The position numbers and the translations under genes were made by a program. Shown here piece after piece: positions 24,011 through 34,700 of a stretch of DNA of 64,000 nt. The first letter of the stretch is position 1. The number at the start of each line of letters is the position of its first letter. Source of the DNA: Plectrocnemia conspersa (taxonomy: Eukaryota; Arthropoda; Insecta; Trichoptera; Polycentropodidae). The DNA lies in NCBI GenBank assembly GCA_009617715.1, contig VTFK01000018.1, positions 1,240,001 through 1,304,000 of the forward strand. Direction: 5' to 3'. The notes beneath the pieces were generated by a model, which did no database searches, was not told where the DNA came from, and was given only the letters and a program-made list of their open reading frames with translations.

Positions 24011-24460
24011 TTTACGAAAGGAATACACGTGCATTCGGGATAGTCGTCTAAACGGCCGTTTGTTCTGTTCCATAACTACTGATGTTCCAATCAAAAGTTC
24101 TATCGATATGGCAATGTATGGTTACAACTTTGAAGAAAATTAAGCTTGGCTTGATTTTTGCTTTGTTCTGAAAAGGAAGATTGAAAATCTATTGTAAATG
24201 TCACCTGTCGTCTCTCGCATGTCTACGGCGATGTATTTTAGAGATTCGAAATGATACAGCTTCCATTATTTATACATGCGTACGTTCGTTGTGGAAGTAT
24301 CTATGCTTAGTCTCGGTTTAATAATAAAACTCCAGCGGTTTCGTATCTGTGTGGGGTAACGTTCGACCTGCGTTCGATATTGCGGTTGAACCGATTAAAA
24401 CACGTAATATTTAGTTGCGTATGCAAGCCTAACCCAACCGTTATTTTGCCTTTGAGTTGA
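24011..24460. promoter_or_regulatory. Less AT-rich island, possible regulatory DNA
   Basis: It contains CGATCGAT-like CTATCGATATGG near 24,100 (DREF-like core TATCGAT) and several CpGs, with no coding frame. This is a weak call from composition only. Confidence 0.2.
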
Positions 24461-24844
24461 TAGGAGAGCTTATAAAAATAGATTTATTTTTACTTTACTA
24501 TCTTTTCATAAGCTTAATCTATTTTATAGTCATACTATTAAACAAAAATATTATCTGGTTTGTTGAAAGTTTTTTATTATGTTTGTAGGTCCATAAAAAT
24601 GGGTTTACTACAGATTTTTTATAAGAATATTTACTGGATACGGTAGAACATATTCTTTTTATTATTTAGCAAGCTTTACTAATGCGTAATGATACCACTA
24701 GACAAGCAAAAATTATACAATTGTATATTTATAAAAAAAAACTTGCCACCTAAAATAGATTAGCACCATTTCATATAATTTTGTCCAGCTCCCCAATAGT
24801 TATCGCTGAAAGCATCCTTAAGTTTCAAAAGCTCGTTGAGAAGC

Positions 24845-24990
24845 TGGATGGATTCGTGCAAGAGGAGCGTCTTTAAGCGCTGACGTCCTAGCCGTAACGT
24901 TCTAGAATAAGGGACATGATCGCGACTCTCTAGGGCACTCTAAAATTCGCAGCTAAAAGTCACCGAGCACTATCGACGTATATCATTAAT
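24845..24990 (+). repeat. LINE-like scrap, copy 3 (longest)
   Basis: It runs from GGATGGATTCGTGCAAGAGG through GCGCTGACGTCC and GACATGATCGCGACTC, then into a 3' part (AAATTCGCAGCTAAAAGTCA, CCGAGCAC) also present at 15.43 kb. It is the only copy in which the LINE scrap and its 3' flank are continuous. Confidence 0.6.
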
Positions 24991-25194
24991 AAAGAGAGGA
25001 AGTAGCAGAGAACCCAAATTAGATCTCTCATCGGAGCGACGATTGCCGTACCTCACACATTGCCAGCGAATGTCTTTGTTCTTAAAACTTTATTATTTTT
25101 AGCTAAAATTTTAAATTAACCTTTTAGTATGTGAAAAAAATTTACTTGAGAGAGGAATGTTCCATTTATGGGAGGTATGATTATTATATAATTT

Positions 25195-25335
25195 TAATTC
25201 TTATCGTTCATTACAGATGATGTTCTCTTAGATTTTCCTAATCTTACAAATTAATATTGTGATGAATAATCAAAATAAAATCGAGCTAGATCCTGCATAG
25301 CGATATTTATGGATCTATTATTCACAACTTCAAAG
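25195..25335 (+). repeat. SINE-family body fragment
   Basis: TGTGATGAATAATCAAAATA followed by AAATCGAGCTAGATCCTGCA matches the SINE body at 49.2 kb. Neither head nor tail is preserved. Confidence 0.55.
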
Positions 25336-25729
25336 CATGTTTTATCTTGCTAGCTTTTTGTAGATTAGAAGAATTTTTTCTTAATTCACTTCCATATATG
25401 TAAACTAATCTTGTCTTCTTTACTAATATGTTTATTTACAACTTAATTAACCCTTTTGAGTATTGTATTTTTAAGAGCATATAATTGTGTATTATATCTG
25501 GTATCTGGACCCTTTTAGGTATTAGAATAAATATTCTTTGATTATTAGTACCTGTGCTTCTTAAGCGTATCAAAGTGATTTTTGCTGTTCGTATAATTTG
25601 AAGACTACTTGTCTACTTTTTGACAAACTACCTGCATCTAGTCGTAGTCCCAAATAGTATATTTTTAAGAATTTAATAACCCATAGCGACATAATTACGC
25701 TAATCTATAATAGCTTAACTAGATGACGT

Positions 25730-26183
25730 CAAATCGCAATTAAGCTCCACAAGCCAATCAAGGACGCCGTTCCCCCGGCGATCCCGGATTCTAGATTCGA
25801 GTTCCTTGTTTGCATTAATCAACGTGTCGTCTATGTGTGTATGTTTTTTAGCAGATGACGCGTGAACAAAGTGGTGGTGCTTTCATAAAATATTCCAAGA
25901 TATTTCTGGTCGCGTCCGCCGTGTAGTATCCATCCAGGAGGAGAACTCGCGCGCTGCTTTCCCGCTGCTACATCCCACTTAGTGTTTTATCGACCGACAG
26001 ACGGACAGGACATCCTCTCCAAAATAGGATGGATTCCAAAACTACCCGACGACGTTAAAAATCTAATACCAAATCTGTGATATATGATAGCCCAAATTGT
26101 GATTTCGATAATAAAATAAAATATTGTGGTGGTGTTGGTTCGTGGTGATCTTCCTCAGATTTTGTGATTGTCTGGATTGATTC
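25730..26183 (+). promoter_or_regulatory. Promoter-like island with CArG box upstream of a candidate tmod exon
   Basis: The island is much less AT-rich than its surroundings. It contains a perfect CArG box, CCAAAATAGG, at 26,019-26,028, the SRF-binding consensus CC(A/T)6GG. It is also CpG-containing between 25,910 and 26,010. It ends just before the open frame at 26,184. SRF sites are typical of muscle actin-cytoskeleton genes, which fits tmod, but a CArG box is expected a few times by chance in 64 kb of this composition. Confidence 0.4.
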
Positions 26184-26234
26184 ATGCTCGACAAGATGAC
26201 GGAGTTCTTCGGATCGTGGAGCTCGTCGAAGAAG
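26184..26234 (+). CDS. tmod: Candidate alternative N-terminal exon of tropomodulin
   Basis: An ATG (preceded in frame by TGA two codons earlier) opens 17 codons, MLDKMTEFFGSWSSSKK. Almost all have G or C in the third position (CTC GAC AAG ATG ACG GAG TTC TTC), unlike the flanking AT-rich DNA. This bias is what the proven tmod exons show. After AAG the sequence reads GTTATA, a weak donor but no weaker than GTTCTA, used after the third tmod coding exon listed here (donor at 62,230). Splicing there leaves phase 0. The tmod Met exon has nine open codons (TSSSTTTTT) between its acceptor and its ATG, also phase 0, so joining would give an N-terminally extended isoform. Role and splicing are inferred; the alternative is a short exon of an unrelated gene. 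Confidence 0.45.
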
Positions 26235-26579
26235 GTTATAAAATATCATTATTTGTTCGTTTCCAGAGGCGAAAAAATGTATATTTTAGGATGAGTCAAA
26301 AGTATATGGGCGTAAGACATCGATGCGTCCCACGCCGGTTTGGATTTGTTAATTTGTGCTAAATTTATTATAATATTTGTGTATAATGCGCGTTAAGTGT
26401 GATTTATTATGACATGGTTATAAATGTGTTGTGAATGGTTAAGAATGGCCTGTCGTAAAATGTGTAAAAGTTATCAAATTCATTGTTTTATATTTATAAA
26501 GCGATTAGATTATAATTGTACATTTATGTGCTTATCCTATTGATGATTTTGACGTCTATTTTACTGCAATAGATTAATT

Positions 26580-28480
26580 GTATATTAGCCGTAATTAAAC
26601 TATTTTTTTTCAAAATATGTATTTTCAAAAAAAATTTTTAAAATTAAAATTTATTTTGTATTTTATTATTTAAAATGAATTAAAATTTTTGCACTTTTCT
26701 TTTACAAGTAAAATAATATTTTCGTATATTTTTAAAAATATTGATCTTAAATATATTATTTTTTGAAAACCATTGATGAATAATCCTTTGTTGATAACTA
26801 AAAATAACTTACAGTAACTATCATATATTAAAATTGTAAGACTTATACCTAAAATACTGAAAACATACATATTTAATTTTTCGAGGACTTTTAATAATAT
26901 TAAAAATTATACTTTTTATGCCACTAAAATTATTTTATATTTAAAGCACTTATTGATAATTTTTAAATTTTCCTATTTTTAAAAACACTAGATTAATTTT
27001 TGAAAATTGGTAATATAACATTACCGATCATTTTGAATAATTCTGATTTTTTAAATTGTGTTCAATCAACGTTTTTGTATAGTTTTAATAGAATAATTTA
27101 AAAAAATTTGGAAACAGTGAAATCATTTTTTTATAAAAATACTGCATTAATTACATTTTTTGCCGGAAAATTAACATAAAAACCACAAATCATTTTAAAC
27201 TATTCCGATTCTTTATTGTGTTCTTTAAATGTCTTTGTTAAGTAAATAGTAACTTTTAATCTAAATTACATAATAAAATATGTAATTTTCAAGACTCTTG
27301 ATGTATAAACCTTTTTATGACACTTAAAAGTAGCTCTTATTGATTTTCGTAAAGTTCTAAAAACAATGAAAATTACTTTGGTGTTCAAAAAAATCAATTA
27401 GTTTTTCGTATGTTTTATAAAAAAAATTATTAAAATACTTTTGCTTTGAAAAATTGCTAATAAAACACTGCACGGCATTTCATATTTAAATTAAATTGAA
27501 TTTTAAATACTGGTATAATTGATAATTTACAGAAAAATTACTTAAAAATATTATTAATTTATTTATTAAATTAAATGGTAAATATACTTAAAACTTTTAC
27601 AGTTAAATCTTTTAATAGAATAAAATCAAAATAAAAATCAATACTTTTTGTTCAATAATTTTTTTGTTAAAGTCTTAGCTTTTTGTATGTTATTAAAAAT
27701 GATGGATTAATTAAAAATTTTGATAAGAAAAGAACTTTAAAAACAACCAGAAATTATCTAGATTTTTGTTGTGTATATTTCAAGTTTTAATTTTTGCATT
27801 ATGCATTTTTTTAATAGACATCTTAATATAAAATTATTGAAAACTAATTATGAAATAAAGAATATAATGGACAAATTTTGTCCATTTATAGTGAATCAGC
27901 AAAAACATTACATGTAATGTTTTTGTTGGTTTTAAAGGATTTTTTTGTATATATTATTTATGGCACTTTAAAATTATTAGTGATTTAATGTAATATTGAA
28001 AATCATAAATTTATTTTGTGACCTATAAAATAATGATGTTTTAATGGAAGTTTAAGTTGCTTATATGTTTTTAAAATACTAGAATAATTTAAAAACACAA
28101 TAAGACATTTCGAACTATTCCGGCCTTTTATTGCTTATTTTCCATAAAAACGTTTCTTTTCCTACATTTTAAATTTATTTATTATCATGTTTTTTGAACT
28201 AGATTATACAATAGCATAGATTTAAAACATTTAATGATTATTTTTTATGTGGCACTTGAAAGTTGCACAAATTATTAGTGTAATTAAAAATATTAAAATT
28301 TTATTATAATACAATATTTGATGAAATTAAAAAAATCTTGGATTCAGTTTAACTTTCAAGTATATTTCCATTAAAATAGCTGTTGTATATTAAACCGATT
28401 TATAAATTAATTTTCTAAAACTGGTTTTACAATTTTATGAATACGAAATAAATGTATTATTTAATATTTAAACTTTTTTT
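26580..28480. repeat. Very AT-rich block with diverged internal repeats
   Basis: Motifs recur at irregular spacing. One is TTTTTATGxCACTTxAAA (about 26,915, 27,312, 27,957, 28,247). Another is CATTTxxAACTATTCCG followed by TTxATTG (about 27,030, 27,190, 28,100). The block looks like an old array or several related decayed insertions. Its middle also holds two palindromes (27,866-27,886 and 27,900-27,925). Confidence 0.4.
27900..27925. repeat. Perfect 26-bp palindrome
   Basis: The sequence is the 13-mer CAAAAACATTACA followed directly by its reverse complement, with no loop. A second palindrome (AATGGACAAA, one base, TTTGTCCATT) lies just upstream at 27,866-27,886. Confidence 0.9.
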
Positions 28481-30750
28481 TGTTAGTATAGTAAAAAAAA
28501 GTTTCCTGTTGGACCACGCGTTAATATCACTAATTGCCACCGGACGCGCCATTGTTGTTTTTTCCTTCTCTCACCTTTCGCGCTTCGCGTTTTGTTAACA
28601 CATTGTAGCATAATCTAAAATAGATCTTTGTATCGAAACGGCACATGTGTACCGAATAGACTATACATACTAATCCTGCATGTGAATATTTCGGTAGCAG
28701 CACGCGTATTGATCTCAATCAACGCCGCTTTTACATGCTCACAGAGTGAATTATGAAGGTGTTTTATGCTTGTGTATTCGTTTATATTTGTACAAAAAAT
28801 ACATATAAATATGCGTTTTAAAATATTTGAGAATAAAATACGATTTGTTGATGGCTAGGCCGTATCGTTGTTTTTAAGAGATTGAATGAATCTATCGAGT
28901 CGGGCTTGAGAATATTATATTTTATATTATGATCGTTTAGCAAATCTAAATAAATTTTATCTTTATTATCTGAAAATTAATTAATGCAACAATAAATGCA
29001 TATGAAACATTTTTGGCAGTAACAAAAGTCTTTGAAACTATTTAATATAGAACTAATTAACTATTTACATGTACTTATATTTACATAATGATAAAGACTC
29101 TATATAGTAATAAAAAATATGAAAAATTGCTATTGCATAAATTTTATGAGTCAAATATTAAATTTATACATCAAAGCTGTTGATAAAAACTAAGGCCAAT
29201 ATTGTAACTATTTTTTTTGTACAATAGTTAATAAATAGTAAAACTGCTTCATATATGTATGTATTTTTATAAATTATAATGGAATTCCTACATTATATTT
29301 ATGAATAGAAATATTCCTTCTATTAGTTTTTTTTTGGTCCCAATAAGATTTATTAACTGTTAATTTGTAAGTTATTAGTAATTAAATTATTTATTTCTTA
29401 ATACATTTATTTTTACATATAAGTAAATCATATGAGGCATAAGTATAACAGATAACTGCCACTAGAAAATTTATAAATAATGATAGTTAATTTCTACATT
29501 TCTGTATATTTATATTTATGAATTTTTATTGAATCATCCAAAAAATATATTTTACATTCCGATATCAATACTGGAATGTAATTTAAACTTTAACGACATA
29601 ATGGTTGAATAAATTGACCAAATTTCCAACACTTTTTTCTATAATTTTCAATAAAAATTCAGCTTTTCCGTCACAATCGAGTTCACGTGAAATCGTTTGA
29701 AACCATACAAAATTTCGTCGTACGTGATAGACTTCAAAGATGAATTCCTTTCATATCTGACCGTTCGACGTGACTCTACTTCATCCAGCAATAAATAACG
29801 TTTATATTGATTTGTCCTATGGCAGTGCCACGGTCCAGTTGAGATGCTGACTGAGATAATTTAACCAGCAAATCTGACATGGTTAGTTGGTGTTATTAGA
29901 CCGTGACTGATTCGGGTGAACAATTGATTCTGCTCGTGTAATCACTTTACAACGAGAGTTCAATCCTCACTATTCATATAATCCATTGTGTAAAAAACGT
30001 GTACTGAATCCGTAAAATAGGCCATAACCTATTCAATGAACTATTTTGCAGATATCTGCTATGATTTCACTGTATTTTTTATTAATTAAAAATACGTAAT
30101 CTATTATTATACGTAAATGTTTAACCACTTTACTGCTTCAACTCATTGTATTAAACTCACCTACGTGTCGAACGCGAAAGGCGTGAAATTGAAATTAATT
30201 TTAGCTCTGAAAAATCTCTAAAATAAAACTTGGCTTCTATTCTGATGATTAGCTTTTAAGATAATATAATCGTACTATTTCCGTGTGTTTAATCAAGCAG
30301 TATTTCTGTTCTGGCTAAAGGAAAAAAAAACAAGAAAAACAAGGACGCATCTGTCATGTTTATTGCAACGCATTGTTTTTTTATTATATTTTTAATTATA
30401 TGTTATGAACATATAGCGATAAACTGTTATATTTTTAATATCATATTTTGCTGCATGATTGCTTCAGTTTTCTTTGGTTTGTTGTGTTATATCGATTTTA
30501 GAACACGTAATAGCGATAACAGGAAGTGAATGACCTAACGACGGAAATGCGGGACTCTCTTTATTATATAAAATATAACATACATTATTTAAGAATTATT
30601 AATCGTCGCTGTAAATGATGTACTTATATGGATCTTCTGTTTAATTCCATATAAATGTATGTATTATATGGAAGAATATGTACAAGTATATCCGGTATAA
30701 GGAATGTTTCTTTATATAGGAGTTATTAGCAATCTTGTTTTATTGAAGAG
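28481..30750. other. Non-coding stretch, nothing firm
   Basis: Less AT-rich patches at 28,505-28,740 and 29,650-29,965 contain no recognisable gene. The latter has a B-box-like GAGTTCAATCCTC near 29,950, but no paired A box. Confidence 0.4.
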
Positions 30751-30753
30751 TTT

Positions 30754-30780
30754 AAGGTTTTATATAATTTATAAAACCTT
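30754..30780. repeat. 11-bp perfect hairpin
   Basis: AAGGTTTTATA at 30,754-30,764 and its exact reverse complement at 30,770-30,780 flank a 5-nt loop. It precedes the first unit of the 450-bp duplicated segment. Confidence 0.8.
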
Positions 30781-30808
30781 ATTGTTCGTAAAGCATGAAT
30801 AGACACTT

Positions 30809-31445
30809 GTGAATATCTAATCAATGAAAAGTACATAAAATAATGCTTACAATATTTATTATTAATTTAAAAATATTATGTCTAATTTAATATTATTTAT
30901 ATAATATTTCTTAATGTACGAAACACGATGCCCGATATTGATTTGTGTAGTTAATTTTTATAGAAAGCATAGTTATTAAAAATAAATTATTATTAAACTT
31001 GCAATAACTTTGATGTTTTTTATTATGGGATTTTTAATTTTAAATATTCATATACATATTTTTAAACACATTTTTTTTGTTAAATTAGATAAAACAAGCC
31101 TTATTTTTTAAATTAAATTTATTTTCTTATTAAACTACAGGTTAGTTAAAAAATATTTGTTGCTCATATTCTATATAAATATTACAGAATTTTTTTTTAA
31201 TACTAATATCATGAAAATATTATATTCATTATTAAATTAATTACTGAAAAATAGTGTATTTTTAGTGAATTATATCAACAAAGAGAACATAAAATAATGT
31301 TTGCATTATTTATTAATAATTAAAAAATATGTCTCATTTATCTTATATTAATATTTTTTAATGTACGAAACACGATGCCCAATATTGATTAGTGTTTTGT
31401 GTAGCTATTTTTTATAGGGGGCAAATTTATTAAAATTTTAAATAT
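30809..31445. repeat. Two-copy direct repeat, about 450 bp apart
   Basis: Segments at 30,809-30,990 and 31,264-31,445 align over their length. Both carry ACATAAAATAATG, TATGTCT-ATTTA, and TTAATGTACGAAACACGATG followed by CCC-ATATTGATT. That core lies at 30,911 and 31,358. They are either a tandem duplication or two members of an unknown element. Confidence 0.75.
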
Positions 31446-31563
31446 TATTAAATAATGAATTATTTTAAAATCATGTACAATTTGTATAATCATAATGTTT
31501 TCGTGACTTAATATGCGTATTATATAATCCAGTCTTCTCTAAAGATCAAGTTAAAATATATTG

Positions 31564-31612
31564 GCTAAGGTTGAATTGAAGTGAGAAGCGGCTGCTTCCT
31601 CTTCTTGGTGCA
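31564..31612. repeat. Dispersed repeat family GAAGCGGCTGC, copy 2
   Basis: AAGGTTGAATTGAAGTGAGA followed by AGCGGCTGCTTCCTC is a diverged match to the copies at 14.82 and 34.62 kb. In all three, a short stretch upstream also agrees. Confidence 0.55.
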
Positions 31613-34600
31613 ATTTAGGATGTTCTAGTATCTGATTTACGCTATGTATGCGCTCATATACTAGTAATTTTGCTCTCTTCTTCTTCCACTTCCTACTTCA
31701 GATTCCTACTCTTACAAAACAGATTGTTGTTATCAATAACCTTTGTTATAAAAACATTTTTGTGTGAATGTCTTATATTAGTACTGTCATTACATAATTA
31801 GCACCTATTCAGGGTTGTTAAATTACATCGGCTGTTGTGAATTGTCAATATAATATAGCATTCTTTTGTATTTGTTTATTGTACATTTACCTAATGCGTA
31901 CAAATCTCTTATCGTCACCTGCGTTGGCGTGTCAAATACACTTGTTTAGCAAGTCACAAATACTAATAACAATTAATATTTATTTTACGATACGTATACG
32001 TTTTTATGTGAGCGATTTTCAATACAGGTTTTATATCGCCATTTTCACATTGAAGCGCTGTCAACAATGATTACATAATGGTCATACATATGTGATTGTG
32101 TAACAAATATAACGTTAGGAATTCGCTATCAGAATGCATAACGATGGCTTTCACTGCCATTTATAATCACAAATATTGATCTGCAATACACTTCCTTTGT
32201 GTTGCTCATTCATGTTACATAGCAAAAGAGGGGAGTTATTGATTATATTTGCATGCATGTTTAATTTATTTTTACTGCGTATTTTACTATCAGCAAAAAA
32301 AATAAGGGGTGATTCATTTTTAGATGAGGAATAAACATCACATTCATTTTACTCTTGTCTCTTTGTTAGCTACAAAAATATCCTCCGTGTGTGTCTCGTC
32401 ATCTATTCGCTTCTCTTTCTCGCTCAATGTCTTCTTTATTCACATTTCAATTAATAGGATGCTTCTTAAAAACAGAGCGCTTTATTATCGTCACTAAATA
32501 TAAAATATATTAAAAAACATTTTGTGGCTCTTGGCATGTTTTGCGATAGACAAATTGCCGTGTGTTTGAAAATCGCTCAGGGCGATGCACGCCAAATGGC
32601 AACGTTCAATATCGGTACAGAATTTTACGGTAGATTGGGACGACATTGTGGTAGAGAAATGTGACTCGGCAGAATATCATGAATGTGTGTCATAAAATGT
32701 GTCACGAAGAGATGATACAGTGCAACGTTCTATCAGTGCGATTGCAAACACCATTATCGGTTTGTTAATAGATAGTTTTTTTTCACGAGACGTGTACAAT
32801 CTATTAAGTACCGTTATATCGATAGATTACATTCATTTACGTGCTCAATATATTGTGACAGCAGGGTTGCTCAAATGAAATATAAAACAAAAATACTTTG
32901 TCATAAAAGTGATTTATCTACGAGAGATATTCCGAAAATGAAGATACAAAGTCCAGTAAATTGCTTAAGCATTATATTTTGGAATCGACTTTGCTTATTT
33001 TTTAATTTATTAACAATGTTTGTGTTTTTATTGGCACCCAACGCGCGCAGAGTTTTAAATAAGAACAGTTCTTCAATAGTTAAACGCATATGAAGCTGAT
33101 ATTTTATTGAATTATTTTTAAATTATGATCCATGTCTTTATCATTACCATAAACATTAATAAGTTGGCGATACATTTCAGTAGCAGTTTTTTCTTTCACA
33201 TAGACGAAACAAACTACTTGGCGATATTATGAATTGCACAACGTTGCTTCGGCTGTTTGCCAACCTAGTAATAAAATCGCTTATATTTTTACTAGCCTTG
33301 TATATTTTGCTTTCAGAATAACCATTGTATGGAACACATCAAATTTATCAAAAAAATAAATTTACATTTACCTAGATTAATAATACTAACTTAGCAATCA
33401 ATAATCCATTTATTTAATAATGGCATTTCTGTATCATTTCCGCTAACACTTGAGAAAAGTGTTTTTCTAAAATTGTCTATATTGTGTATATTTATATAAT
33501 AGTACATATGCTAGTTCTAAAAATATGCTTATATTAAAAAAATCAATCGATCTAACAATTATAATGCATTTTATAATTTTATATGATGATATGAGCTATA
33601 TATAAATATTTTTAGATGTCTCCTGAAATCCACATGCTGAACTAAAATAAAGCACACATTTCACGACATTTAGAGATATTCAATATAACACTTAATATTG
33701 AAACCATAAGTTTTAACAAAGTAGTATATATGTAGTTTATATTTTTAGCTTCAATTGTATTTGGTTTTATTGTGTTATAGCTAAAATAAAATAGTTGCAG
33801 TTTACTTGAATTTTTTAGTCATACATTAATGTAACTGCACAGCTTTTTAATTTGTACTATTTTATTTAAGAAATCACGAGGTATATTATACACATATATT
33901 ATTGAAACTGGCATTTTACAATTAAAAATCTGTTTTACATTTTTTTAAGAAAAAAATGCACACATCTTTGTAATCGGCAAAATTTACAATATTTTTTATA
34001 TACAAATAAGTATTCAATTTTCTTTAAGACTACTAAAGAATTAAAGAAAATACCATAATATACTAAGTCAGCATTATTATAAATATTCTTTAAGCACTAA
34101 CTTTAGCACCAATTTAGGTTGCGCAGCGATTTCTTAAATCAAATATTATTTTTCTCTATGAGATGAAATAGCTCATTATTTAAAAAAATAATACCCTATA
34201 ATAAATAATCACGATATTCATCAGTAAGATTAAGAAAATCTAGGAAACCCTAATGTGTAATGTCTGATCGAAAATATAATTATATAATAAACACTAATTC
34301 TGATTTCCCAGACACGATAAAAAATTAAAAAAACACTACGATGTATATTAGATTTTTGCCAGAATTTAAACCATTCTTCTATGGAGCTGGTTATGGTATT
34401 TAAATTTTTATTCAATTGTGAGAACTGTGCTTTTAACTAATCGGCATTCTAATGATTTTTGATATAGGGATTTTTTGAAAAATTCTTTTGAGCGTGTTAA
34501 TTTTTAATTAGGTAAAGTTTGAGTTATTTAGTTATAAATTATTAGTATTTCAGGCACTCGTAGCCTTGTGTGTGTTTCGTAATCCAGTGATCTTTAAATA

Positions 34601-34615
34601 TCGAGTTGAAAGCTA
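31613..34615. other. Mostly AT-rich stretch, nothing firm
   Basis: A less AT-rich patch at 32,525-32,725 (CGCTCAGGGCGATGCACGCC) is not open in any long frame and matches nothing in the window. ORFs at 32,875-33,093 (+) and 32,901-33,089 (-) overlap head to tail and are chance frames. Confidence 0.4.
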
Positions 34616-34617
34616 GA

Positions 34618-34700
34618 ACAAGGTTGACGTGAAGAGAGAAGCGGCTGTTTTCTCGATCTTCTCAGTTTCGCTTGATGGTCGGCGTAGCTCCACTTAGTCT
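34618..34700. repeat. Dispersed repeat family GAAGCGGCTGC, copy 3
   Basis: GTTGACGTGAAGAGAGAAGC followed by GGCTGTTTTCTCGATCTTCT is nearly identical to copy 1 over roughly 40 bp. TGATxGTCGG and TAGCTCC also continue the match. Confidence 0.65.

Noticed and set aside
29920..29965. tRNA or SINE head
   Set aside because: A B-box-like GAGTTCAATCC is present, but there is no A box at the right distance and no cloverleaf.
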